The notes under the pieces were generated by a model. That model made no database searches, had not been told where the DNA came from, and worked only from the letters and a program-made list of their open reading frames with translations. From Flavobacteriales bacterium (GTDB taxonomy: Bacteria > Bacteroidota > Bacteroidia > Flavobacteriales > TMED113), in NCBI GenBank assembly GCA_002701365.1, contig NZUK01000007.1, positions 1-41,845 on the forward strand: a stretch of 41,845 bases of DNA. Direction: 5' to 3'. The position numbers and the translations under genes are program-made. Positions 35,198 to 41,845 of the stretch are shown in pieces (positions within the stretch are counted from its first letter, which is position 1; each line of letters opens with the position of its first letter).

Positions 35198-35719
35198 ATG
35201 AAAGAAAAATTAAACATACAACATGTTAGACCAAGTGGTTTAGAATTAGTTGAAAAGGTAGTTAGTATTCAACGTGTTACTAAGGTAACCAAAGGTGGAA
35301 GAACATTTAGTTTTTCGGCTATTGTCGTTGTCGGGGATCAGAATGGAGTTGTTGGTTATGGTCTTGGAAAAGGCAAGGAAGTTACTTTAGCAATTACAAA
35401 AGCGACTGATAATGCTAAAAAACAATTAGTCAAGATACCACTTGTAAATGGTACTATCCCACATGAGCAATATGGTAAGTATGGTGGAGCATCAGTTTTT
35501 ATTAGACCTGCCTCCAGTGGAACAGGAGTAATTGCTGGTGGTGCGATGAGATCTGTTATTGAATCAGTTGGAGTAAAAGATATTTTATCGAAATCGAAAG
35601 GTTCTACGAATCCACATAATTTAGTAAAAGCAACAGTACAAGCTTTGATGAGTTTGAGGGATGTACATGAAATTGCAAGTATTAGAGGAGTTTCAGTTAA
35701 TAAAGTATTTAATGGTTAA
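35198..35719 (+). CDS. rpsE: 30S ribosomal protein S5 (uS5)
   Basis: S5 is involved in decoding accuracy and lines the mRNA entry. The 173 residues hold the double-stranded-RNA-binding-like domain with [41 protein letters not shown], the spectinomycin-linked loop at TKGGR intact, and the C-terminal domain with [26 protein letters not shown]. It lies between rplR (3 bp) and rpmD (5 bp). Confidence 0.97.
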   Translation: MKEKLNIQHVRPSGLELVEKVVSIQRVTKVTKGGRTFSFSAIVVVGDQNGVVGYGLGKGKEVTLAITKATDNAKKQLVKIPLVNGTIPHEQYGKYGGASVFIRPASSGTGVIAGGAMRSVIESVGVKDILSKSKGSTNPHNLVKATVQALMSLRDVHEIASIRGVSVNKVFNG

Positions 35720-35724
35720 TAGAT

Positions 35725-35898
35725 ATGAAAATAAAAGTTAGACAAATTCGGAGTGCAATTAACAGACCAATGAGACAAAAAAAGACATTGGTGGCCCTTG
35801 GTTTAAAAAAAATCAATCAGGTTGTAGAACATGAATCTACGCCACAAGTTTTAGGCATGATAAATGCGGTTAATCATTTAGTAAGAGTAGAGAAATAA
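35725..35898 (+). CDS. rpmD: 50S ribosomal protein L30 (uL30)
   Basis: L30 is a small globular protein of the 50S central region. The 57-residue frame starts [20 protein letters not shown] and continues [19 protein letters not shown], then [13 protein letters not shown]. This is the complete short bacterial L30, recognised by the RSxI-R-KK-L--LGLKKI pattern and by its standard place between rpsE (5 bp) and rplO (16 bp). ATG at 35725 and TAA at 35896-35898 were read directly. Confidence 0.95.
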   Translation: MKIKVRQIRSAINRPMRQKKTLVALGLKKINQVVEHESTPQVLGMINAVNHLVRVEK

Positions 35899-35914
35899 TT
35901 TAATATCAAATACA

Positions 35915-36364
35915 ATGGAATTATCAAATTTAACACCTGCAGAAGGATCTATTAAAAAGCGTAAAAGGTTAGGACGTGGACAAGGCTCTGGACGTGGAGG
36001 AACTTCTACAAGAGGACACAAGGGTCAAAAATCTAGATCAGGATACTCAAGAAAAAAAGGCTTTGAAGGTGGTCAAATGCCTTTGCAAAGGCGTGTTCCT
36101 AAATTTGGATTCACTAATCCAAATCGACAAACTTTTCAACCTCTAAACTTGGGTGATATTCAGAGTTTATGTGAAGATAAAAAAATAAAAGACACATTAG
36201 ATTTTGACTTAATGATTAAACTAGGTGTGGTCAAGAAAAATGAAATGGTCAAAATTTTATCAAAAGGAAAATTTAGTTCAAAATTAACTATAACAGCCCA
36301 TAAATTTTCTGCGTCTGCAAAAGTACTGATTGAAAAAAATGGAGGACAAGTTATTGAAATGTAA
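35915..36364 (+). CDS. rplO: 50S ribosomal protein L15 (uL15)
   Basis: L15 is a late-assembly 50S protein with a long basic extension into rRNA. The 149 residues show the family's N-terminal [62 protein letters not shown], and a globular end with [13 protein letters not shown]. It precedes secY by 15 bp, the usual order in which ribosomal genes drive expression of the translocon. Confidence 0.97.
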   Translation: MELSNLTPAEGSIKKRKRLGRGQGSGRGGTSTRGHKGQKSRSGYSRKKGFEGGQMPLQRRVPKFGFTNPNRQTFQPLNLGDIQSLCEDKKIKDTLDFDLMIKLGVVKKNEMVKILSKGKFSSKLTITAHKFSASAKVLIEKNGGQVIEM

Positions 36365-36379
36365 TTAGAATAAGTTTTT

Positions 36380-37750
36380 ATGAGAACGTTATTTAACACG
36401 ATACGAAATATTTGGAAAATAGATGATTTAAGAATTAGAATTTTAACTACGCTAGGTTTTATTTTAATTTATAGATTAGGTTCTTTTGTTACATTGCCGG
36501 GAATAGATCCTTCTCAGTTAAGTGCATTAGAGAATCAAACTTCGGATGGGTTATTAGGCTTACTAAACCTATTTACAGGTGGAGCATTTTCTCAAGCATC
36601 CATTATGGCTCTTGGAATTATGCCATATATTTCTGCTTCGATTGTCATACAATTATTAGGAGTTGCTGTTCCATATATTCAAAAATTACAACGTGAAGGA
36701 GAAAGTGGTAGAACAAAAATTAATCAACTAACTAGATATCTTACCATCTTAATTACTGGTGTTCAAGGTCCTGGATATATTGCTAATATTAAGGCAACTT
36801 TACCTGAAACTGCATTTCTACATAATATAGTTGCATCACAGGATCCAAGTTTTTTATTAACAGAAACTGGATTCTGGTTTTCTAGTGGCGTTATTTTAGT
36901 CACTGGAACCTTATTTGCCATGTGGTTAGGTGAAAAAATTACTGATCGTGGTATAGGTAACGGTATATCTCTCTTAATTATGATTGGAATTATTGCTGCT
37001 TTACCTCAAGCATTTGCATTTGAATTTGCAACTAAAGTTGCTAGTTCTGGTGGAGGTCTAGTAATGTTAGCTCTTGAACTAGTATTTATATTAGTTGTTA
37101 TTCTAATATCGATTCTATTAGTTCAAGGTACGCGTCGTATTCCAGTTAATTATGCTAAAACAGTAATTAGAAATAGGCAATATGGAGGAGTTAGACAATA
37201 TATTCCATTAAAAATTAATGCAGCTGGGGTTATGCCTATAATTTTTGCACAAGCTATAATGTTTATACCTATTACAATTGCTGGATTTTCTTCTTCAACT
37301 GCTGCAAGTGGTTTTGTACAAGAGTTTTCTGATTTTGGTGGATTTTGGTATAATTTTGTTTTTGCAGTATTAGTGATTGTATTTACATATTTTTATACAG
37401 CTATAACAATAAATACTACTCAAATGGCAGCTGATATGAAAAGAAATAATGCTTTTATAACAGAGAGAGGCGGAGTTAGACAAGGTAAGGAGACTGCTAA
37501 ATATTTAGATAATGTAATGTCTAGAATTGTTTTACCAGGTTCTTTCTTCTTAGCATTTGTAGCTATTCTTCCTGCATTTGCAATGCAAGCTGGCGTTAAT
37601 CCTCAATTTGCTCAGTTTTATGGTGGAACATCATTGTTAATTATGGTTGGAGTAGTTTTGGACACAATTCAGCAAATTAATGCACACTTAATTAATCGTC
37701 ATTATGATGGTTTAATGAAAAAAGGTAGAAGAACTAGATCAGGAATGTAA
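36380..37750 (+). CDS. secY: Protein translocase subunit SecY
   Basis: SecY is the pore of the Sec translocon in the inner membrane. The 456 residues have the usual ten hydrophobic helices. Landmarks are FILIYRLGSFVTLPGID at the first helix, the plug region GLLGLLNLFTGGAFSQASIMALGIMPYISASIV, LTRYLT after the second helix, GEKITDRGIGNGISLLI, RRIPVNYAK and the cytoplasmic basic tail NRHYDGLMKKGRRTRSGM. SecE and SecG are not in the window. The map gene starts 2 bp later. Confidence 0.97.
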   Translation: MRTLFNTIRNIWKIDDLRIRILTTLGFILIYRLGSFVTLPGIDPSQLSALENQTSDGLLGLLNLFTGGAFSQASIMALGIMPYISASIVIQLLGVAVPYIQKLQREGESGRTKINQLTRYLTILITGVQGPGYIANIKATLPETAFLHNIVASQDPSFLLTETGFWFSSGVILVTGTLFAMWLGEKITDRGIGNGISLLIMIGIIAALPQAFAFEFATKVASSGGGLVMLALELVFILVVILISILLVQGTRRIPVNYAKTVIRNRQYGGVRQYIPLKINAAGVMPIIFAQAIMFIPITIAGFSSSTAASGFVQEFSDFGGFWYNFVFAVLVIVFTYFYTAITINTTQMAADMKRNNAFITERGGVRQGKETAKYLDNVMSRIVLPGSFFLAFVAILPAFAMQAGVNPQFAQFYGGTSLLIMVGVVLDTIQQINAHLINRHYDGLMKKGRRTRSGM

Positions 37751-37752
37751 TT

Positions 37753-38538
37753 ATGGTGTATATAAAAACATATCAGGAAATTGATTTAATGCGTGAAAGC
37801 TCATTACTTGTATCTCGTACACATGCTGAATTAGCTAAGATTATAAAACCAGGTATTAATTCATTGTATTTAGATAAAATTGCAGAAGAATTTATCAGAG
37901 ATAATGGTGGTGTTCCCGGTTTTAAAGGTTACAATGGTTTCCCTAATACATTATGTGTCTCTCAGGACAACGAGGTGGTACATGGTATACCCTCTGATCA
38001 ACCAATTTCAGAAGGTGCAATTTTATCAATAGATTGTGGTGTTTTAATGAATGGATATTATGGTGATTCTGCATATACATTTGCAGTTGGAGAAATTTCG
38101 CATGATAAAAAAAAGTTATTAAAAGTAACTAAAGAAGCTTTAGATTTAGGTGTTATGGCAGCAGCTTGTGGTAATAGAATTGGTGATATTGGATATTCAA
38201 TTCAAAGTTTTGCAGAATCTCATGGTTATTCTATTGTTAGAGAATTAGTCGGTCATGGGATAGGGCAAAATTTGCATGAATCACCAGAAGTGCCAAATTA
38301 CGGTAAAAAAGGAGAGGGTATTAAGTTAGCAGATGGTATGGTCTTAGCTATTGAGCCAATGGTTAATCTTGGGAAAGCGGAGGTGCTGCAAAAAGATGAC
38401 GGATGGACTATAGAGACGAGAGATGGTTTGCCCTCAGCACATTTTGAATATACTATAGCAATTAAAAAAGAGAAAACAGAAATTTTATCTTCCTTTGATT
38501 TTATTGAAGATGTTTTTAAAATAAATAAAAATGGTTAA
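37753..38538 (+). CDS. map: Type I methionine aminopeptidase
   Basis: Map removes the initiator methionine from nascent proteins. The 261 residues retain all five metal ligands: Asp in SIDCG, Asp in YYGDSAYTF, His in [10 protein letters not shown], Glu in IEPMVNLG and Glu in HFEYTIAI. The catalytic His of GIP (VHGIPSD) is also present. It has no N-terminal zinc extension, so it is the short class Ia form. It overlaps infA by 8 bp. In E. coli map lies elsewhere; the secY-map-infA order is common in other phyla. Confidence 0.96.
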   Translation: MVYIKTYQEIDLMRESSLLVSRTHAELAKIIKPGINSLYLDKIAEEFIRDNGGVPGFKGYNGFPNTLCVSQDNEVVHGIPSDQPISEGAILSIDCGVLMNGYYGDSAYTFAVGEISHDKKKLLKVTKEALDLGVMAAACGNRIGDIGYSIQSFAESHGYSIVRELVGHGIGQNLHESPEVPNYGKKGEGIKLADGMVLAIEPMVNLGKAEVLQKDDGWTIETRDGLPSAHFEYTIAIKKEKTEILSSFDFIEDVFKINKNG

Positions 38539-38746
38539 ACAAGTATCAATAGAACAAGATGGTGTGATTAAAGAATCATTATCTAATGCAATGTTTAGAG
38601 TTGAGTTAGAAAATGGTCATGTAATTACTGCACATATTTCAGGAAAAATGCGGATGCATTATATAAATTTACTTCCTGGAGATAAGGTGAAACTTGAAAT
38701 GTCACCATATGATTTAACTAAGGGTAGGATAACATTTAGATATTAA
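38531..38746 (+). CDS. infA: Translation initiation factor IF-1
   Basis: IF-1 is the small OB-fold factor that covers the ribosomal A site during initiation. The 71 residues read [39 protein letters not shown], and [22 protein letters not shown], matching the family over its entire length. The start is inside the end of map (8-bp overlap), the largest overlap in the cluster; ATG at 38531 gives the standard N-terminus. rpmJ follows after 10 bp. Confidence 0.97.
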   Translation: MVKQVSIEQDGVIKESLSNAMFRVELENGHVITAHISGKMRMHYINLLPGDKVKLEMSPYDLTKGRITFRY

Positions 38747-38756
38747 AATTATTAAT

Positions 38757-38873
38757 ATGAAAACAAGAGCATCAGTAAAGAAAAGAACTGCCGATTGCAA
38801 AATGGTAAGACGTAAAGGCAGACTATATGTAATTAACAAAAAAAACCCAAAATTTAAACAACGACAGGGTTAG
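38757..38873 (+). CDS. rpmJ: 50S ribosomal protein L36, zinc-free form (bL36)
   Basis: L36 is the smallest 50S protein. The 38-residue frame starts [20 protein letters not shown] and ends [13 protein letters not shown]. Of the four zinc ligands in the C+ form (C11, C14, C27, H33) only C14 remains; the others are Thr, Asn and Phe, so it cannot hold the usual zinc site. This C- form is typical of Bacteroidota. It lies between infA (10 bp) and rpsM (23 bp). ATG at 38757 and TAG at 38871-38873 were read directly. Confidence 0.95.
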   Translation: MKTRASVKKRTADCKMVRRKGRLYVINKKNPKFKQRQG

Positions 38874-38896
38874 TATTAATTTAAAAAAATAAATCT

Positions 38897-39274
38897 ATGG
38901 CTAGAATAGCAGGGGTAGATATTCCAAAAGAAAAACGAGGTGAGATAAGCTTGACTTATATTTATGGTGTTGGTCGAAATATATCACGTAAAATATTAAC
39001 AAAGGCTGGTGTAGATGTCAATAAAAAAGTAAAGGACTGGAAAGACGATGAGTTGCAGAAAATTAGACAAATTCTATCAGATGAATATGTTATTGAGGGT
39101 GAGTTGCGTTCAGAAGTTCAGTTAAATATTAAGAGATTATCAGATATTGGCTGTTTTAGAGGTATTAGACATAGAATAGGTTTACCACTTAGAGGACAGA
39201 AAACTAAAAACAATTCAAGAACTAGAAAAGGAAAAAGAAAAACAGTTGCAAATAAAAAAATGGCAACAAAATAA
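38897..39274 (+). CDS. rpsM: 30S ribosomal protein S13 (uS13)
   Basis: S13 forms bridges between the subunits and contacts the P-site tRNA. The 125 residues have [27 protein letters not shown], the coiled middle helix, the conserved [30 protein letters not shown] and a basic tail. It is normal for the family. It starts the alpha-operon section of the cluster; the 23 bp ahead of it show no distinct promoter. Confidence 0.97.
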   Translation: MARIAGVDIPKEKRGEISLTYIYGVGRNISRKILTKAGVDVNKKVKDWKDDELQKIRQILSDEYVIEGELRSEVQLNIKRLSDIGCFRGIRHRIGLPLRGQKTKNNSRTRKGKRKTVANKKMATK

Positions 39275-39283
39275 TATAACATT

Positions 39284-39664
39284 ATGGCTAAAAAAGCAAA
39301 TAAAAGAAATGTTAAAGTTGAATCAGAGGGAGAAGTACATATTCACTCTAGTTTTAACAATATAATTATTTCAATCACAAACAAAAATGGGCAAGTTATT
39401 AGTTGGTCTTCTGCTGGAAAACAAGGATTTAGAGGATCGAAAAAAAACACACCCTACGCAGCACAAACAGCCGCAGAGGATTGTGGCAAGGTCGCTTATG
39501 ATGCGGGTGTAAGAACAGTGAATGTATATGTGAAAGGCCCTGGGAATGGTAGAGAGGCAGCAATTAGAGCTATCTATAATATTGGAATTTCAGTTTCCGA
39601 AATTGTTGATGTTACTCCATTACCTCATAATGGATGTCGACCGCCTAAAAGAAGAAGAGTATAA
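39284..39664 (+). CDS. rpsK: 30S ribosomal protein S11 (uS11)
   Basis: S11 sits on the 30S platform, close to the E site and the mRNA exit. The 126 residues include [61 protein letters not shown] and the end [18 protein letters not shown], which is nearly invariant among bacteria. Normal length and order, 9 bp after rpsM and 24 bp before rpsD. Confidence 0.97.
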   Translation: MAKKANKRNVKVESEGEVHIHSSFNNIIISITNKNGQVISWSSAGKQGFRGSKKNTPYAAQTAAEDCGKVAYDAGVRTVNVYVKGPGNGREAAIRAIYNIGISVSEIVDVTPLPHNGCRPPKRRRV

Positions 39665-39688
39665 TTTTAATGATTTAATATAAATAAT

Positions 39689-40294
39689 ATGGCAAGGTAT
39701 ATAGGACCAAAAACAAAAATTGCAAGAAAGTTTGCTGATCCAATATTTGGACCAGATAAATATTTTGAAAAACGAAAATTCCCACCTGGACAACACGGTC
39801 CAAATGGTAGGAGAGGAAAAAAGTCAGACTATGCGCATCAATTAGCTGAAAAACAAAAAGCAAAGTATACTTACGGTATATTAGAAAAGCAATTTTCTAA
39901 TATATTCAAAAAAGCTTCCAATAGTAAAATGATCACTGGTGAAGCCTTACTTCAATTTTGTGAATTACGTTTAGATAACATTGTTTATAGATTAGGTTTA
40001 GCAAATTCTCGCAATGGTGCTAGACAATTAGTTTCTCACAAACATATTACCGTTAATGATCAGGTCGTTAATATCCCATCTTATTTAGTTAGAATGGGAG
40101 ATGTGGTATCTGTTAGACAAAAATCTAAAGCCCTTGAATGTGTGACAAATTCTATCTCTAAAAACAATGATGTTTTAGAGTGGTTAGAGTGGAATGTAGA
40201 TGCTATGAAAGGAAAATTAATAAACATCCCTAATAGGGATCAAATCCCTGAAAATATAAAAGAACAATTAATCGTAGAATTATATTCTAAATAA
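39689..40294 (+). CDS. rpsD: 30S ribosomal protein S4, zinc-free form (uS4)
   Basis: S4 starts 30S assembly and helps mRNA unwinding; in E. coli it also represses the alpha operon. The 201 residues start [22 protein letters not shown] and lack the N-terminal cysteine cluster of zinc-binding S4 forms. The S4 RNA-binding domain is at about 90-150 with [32 protein letters not shown]. It lies 24 bp after rpsK and 20 bp before rpoA. Confidence 0.96.
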   Translation: MARYIGPKTKIARKFADPIFGPDKYFEKRKFPPGQHGPNGRRGKKSDYAHQLAEKQKAKYTYGILEKQFSNIFKKASNSKMITGEALLQFCELRLDNIVYRLGLANSRNGARQLVSHKHITVNDQVVNIPSYLVRMGDVVSVRQKSKALECVTNSISKNNDVLEWLEWNVDAMKGKLINIPNRDQIPENIKEQLIVELYSK

Positions 40295-40314
40295 TAATTT
40301 AATATAAAAGTAAT

Positions 40315-41307
40315 ATGGCAATTTTAAATTTTATAAAACCAGACAAAGTATTTATGATCGGTTCAACTGAAACAAGTGGTCAATTTGAATTTAGACCCTT
40401 GGAACAAGGATATGGTCTAACTATTGGAAATGCACTTCGAAGAGTATTGTTATCATCACTAGAAGGCTTTGCAATTTCATCAATAAAAATCGATGGTGTT
40501 GATCATGAATTCTCCGCTATTGAGGGCATGGTTGAAGATGTTGTAACACTTATACTTAATTTAAAGCAAGTTAGATTTAAGAAACAAATAGAAGACGCAG
40601 ATAGTGAAGATGTAACTATTTCAATTACAAATCAGAAAGTTATAACAGCAGGTGATTTTGGTAAATTTATATCAAATTTTCAGGTTTTAAATCCTGATTT
40701 AGTTATTTGTAATCTTACAAAGTCTACAAAATTAGATTTAACAATTAGTATTAAAAAGGGTAGAGGTTTTGTTATTTCTGATGAAAATAAAAGTGAAGAT
40801 GCTCCTATTGGAACAGTATTTACAGACTCTGTATTTACACCTATTAAAAATGTTAAATACTTTGTAGAAGATTTTAGAGTTGAACAAAAAACAGACTATG
40901 AAAAATTAGTTTTAGAAATTGAAACGGATGGATCCATTCATCCAAAAGATGCATTAACTGAAGCTGCAAAAATCTTGATTCATCATTTTATGTTATTTTC
41001 TAATGAACGTATTTCTATTCAAGATGAATACGCATCATCAATTGAAGAATATGATGAACAATCATTGCATATGCGTCAATTATTAAAAATGAAATTAGTT
41101 GATTTAGATTTATCTGTTAGAGCATTGAATTGTTTAAAGGCTGCAGAAGTTGATACTCTAGGTGATTTAGTAACTTATAATAGAAGTGATTTAATGAAGT
41201 TTAGAAATTTTGGAAAAAAATCTCTCACTGAGCTTGATGAGTTGGTTGATGCTAAAGGTGTTCAGTTTGGAATGGACTTAAGTAAATATAAATTAGATAA
41301 AGAATAA
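40315..41307 (+). CDS. rpoA: DNA-directed RNA polymerase subunit alpha
   Basis: The alpha subunit dimerises to start RNA polymerase assembly. The 330 residues comprise the N-terminal dimerisation domain (about 1-230; [31 protein letters not shown] and the late HHFMLFSNE) and the C-terminal DNA- and activator-binding domain (about 255-325). In the latter, the arginine that contacts UP elements (E. coli R265) is kept in [12 protein letters not shown], followed by [13 protein letters not shown]. It lies in the standard place between rpsD and rplQ. Confidence 0.97.
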   Translation: MAILNFIKPDKVFMIGSTETSGQFEFRPLEQGYGLTIGNALRRVLLSSLEGFAISSIKIDGVDHEFSAIEGMVEDVVTLILNLKQVRFKKQIEDADSEDVTISITNQKVITAGDFGKFISNFQVLNPDLVICNLTKSTKLDLTISIKKGRGFVISDENKSEDAPIGTVFTDSVFTPIKNVKYFVEDFRVEQKTDYEKLVLEIETDGSIHPKDALTEAAKILIHHFMLFSNERISIQDEYASSIEEYDEQSLHMRQLLKMKLVDLDLSVRALNCLKAAEVDTLGDLVTYNRSDLMKFRNFGKKSLTELDELVDAKGVQFGMDLSKYKLDKE

Positions 41308-41313
41308 ATAATA

Positions 41314-41845
41314 ATGAGACACAGAAAAGCATTTAATCATTTAAAAAGAACATCAAGTCATAGGAAATCAATGCTTTCTAATATGTCTTGTTCTTTAATT
41401 GTACACAAGAGAATTAAAACAACACTAGCAAAAGCAAAAGCGTTAAAAAGAGTTGTAGAGCCGATTATTAATCGTTCTAAAAATGATACTACACATAATA
41501 GGCGAATGGTCTTTCGTAACTTAAGACAAAAAGATGCAGTTACAGAGCTTTTTTCGATTGTTGCAGATAAAATAGCAGATAGACCAGGTGGTTACACAAG
41601 AATAATAAAATTAGGTAAAAGATTGGGAGATGCTGCAGAAATGTGTTTCATTGAATTAGTTGATTTTAATGAGATTTATAATGTTGATGATACTAAAAAG
41701 AAACGTACTAGAAGATCTAAGAGAACTGACAAGAAAGAAGAAGTGTTAGCTAAAGCAGTTCCAGGATCTGATGAGGTGGCAGCTGAAGCCCCGTCGTCTG
41801 ATGAGGTAGTAGCTGAAGCCCCGTCGTCTGATGAGGTAGTAGCTG
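41314..41845 (+). CDS. rplQ: 50S ribosomal protein L17 with repetitive acidic C-terminal extension (3' end outside window)
   Basis: L17 lies at the tunnel exit side of the 50S. The 177 codons present cover the whole conserved core (about 1-125: [37 protein letters not shown]-like helix, [21 protein letters not shown]). A basic linker [16 protein letters not shown] follows, then an acidic, Ala-rich tail of 10-residue repeats ([10 protein letters not shown] type) that runs past the window edge. E. coli L17 ends at about 127 residues; extended tails are common in Bacteroidota. The tail is markedly richer in G+C than its surroundings. It begins 6 bp after rpoA. Confidence 0.95.
   Translation, partial: MRHRKAFNHLKRTSSHRKSMLSNMSCSLIVHKRIKTTLAKAKALKRVVEPIINRSKNDTTHNRRMVFRNLRQKDAVTELFSIVADKIADRPGGYTRIIKLGKRLGDAAEMCFIELVDFNEIYNVDDTKKKRTRRSKRTDKKEEVLAKAVPGSDEVAAEAPSSDEVVAEAPSSDEVVA
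41770..41845 (+). repeat. 30-bp tandem repeat in the rplQ tail
   Basis: Two full units (41770-41799 and 41800-41829) and 16 bases of a third fit the pattern gatgaggtagtagctgaag followed by ccccgtcgtct. Units 1 and 2 differ by two bases at most (gtggca versus gtagta). The unit is 17/30 G+C, against about one third in the window, and encodes [10 protein letters not shown]. The copy number is unknown because the array reaches the window edge. Confidence 0.9.

Noticed and set aside
41770-41845. CRISPR-like or mobile-element array at the right edge
   Set aside because: The units are contiguous without spacers, keep the reading frame of rplQ and encode a regular acidic tail; this is a coding tandem repeat.
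1-41845. tRNA, rRNA or other structured RNA genes
   Set aside because: The gaps are almost all below 160 bp and none shows a cloverleaf, CCA end or known RNA signature; none is reported.

Overview
The window is an ordinary, gene-dense chromosomal segment of a Bacteroidota bacterium, most likely of the order Flavobacteriales. The evidence is: strong A+T bias (G+C about one third by eye, not computed); almost no Shine-Dalgarno sequences before start codons; a textbook Bacteroidota promoter (TTTG-N19-TAnnTTTG) ahead of the ribosomal operon; an Obg GTPase without a C-terminal extension next to adk; DUF4290 abutting murA; MurA with Asp instead of the catalytic Cys; DnaJ with only two CxxCxGxG motifs; and a str-S10-spc-alpha cluster that contains neither tuf nor adk. 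The genus cannot be fixed from this alone.

Layout. (1) 1-2243, plus strand: end of adk, then obg, a PAP2 phosphatase and a CrcB/Fluc fluoride channel, tightly packed. (2) 2238-10058, minus strand: a fatty-acid beta-oxidation operon read as acyl-CoA synthetase, FadN-type dehydrogenase/hydratase, thiolase, acyl-CoA dehydrogenase, then a SAM-dependent O-methyltransferase. (3) 10209-17053, plus strand: purL, recG, pheT. (4) 17050-24029, minus strand: a PcrA/UvrD helicase, DUF4290, murA, grpE, dnaJ and an NtrC-like response regulator without a DNA-binding domain. (5) 24347 to the right edge, plus strand: 33 translation, secretion and transcription genes from rpsL to rplQ, including three not obvious from long open frames alone (rpmD, rpmJ and the 3'-truncated rplQ).

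How it works together. Block 2 activates fatty acids and carries all four beta-oxidation steps in the same order as the Bacillus fadNAE operon. Block 5 is the main ribosome-building operon, apparently driven by one strong promoter at 24255-24285, with most gaps under 25 bp and several start/stop overlaps. Block 4 combines DNA repair, the first step of peptidoglycan synthesis and the GrpE/DnaJ cochaperones. Both convergent junctions (crcB/O-methyltransferase and pheT/response regulator) overlap tail to tail, leaving no room for terminators.

No mobile element, CRISPR array, rRNA, tRNA, toxin-antitoxin or defence locus was seen. I found no convincing undescribed multi-gene system. The best leads are the DUF4290-murA pair, the HTH-less regulator with GSFTSA in place of GAFTGA, dyads in the two divergent intergenic regions, a hairpin at the predicted 5' end of the ribosomal operon mRNA, and a GC-rich 30-bp tandem repeat in the tail of ribosomal protein L17.
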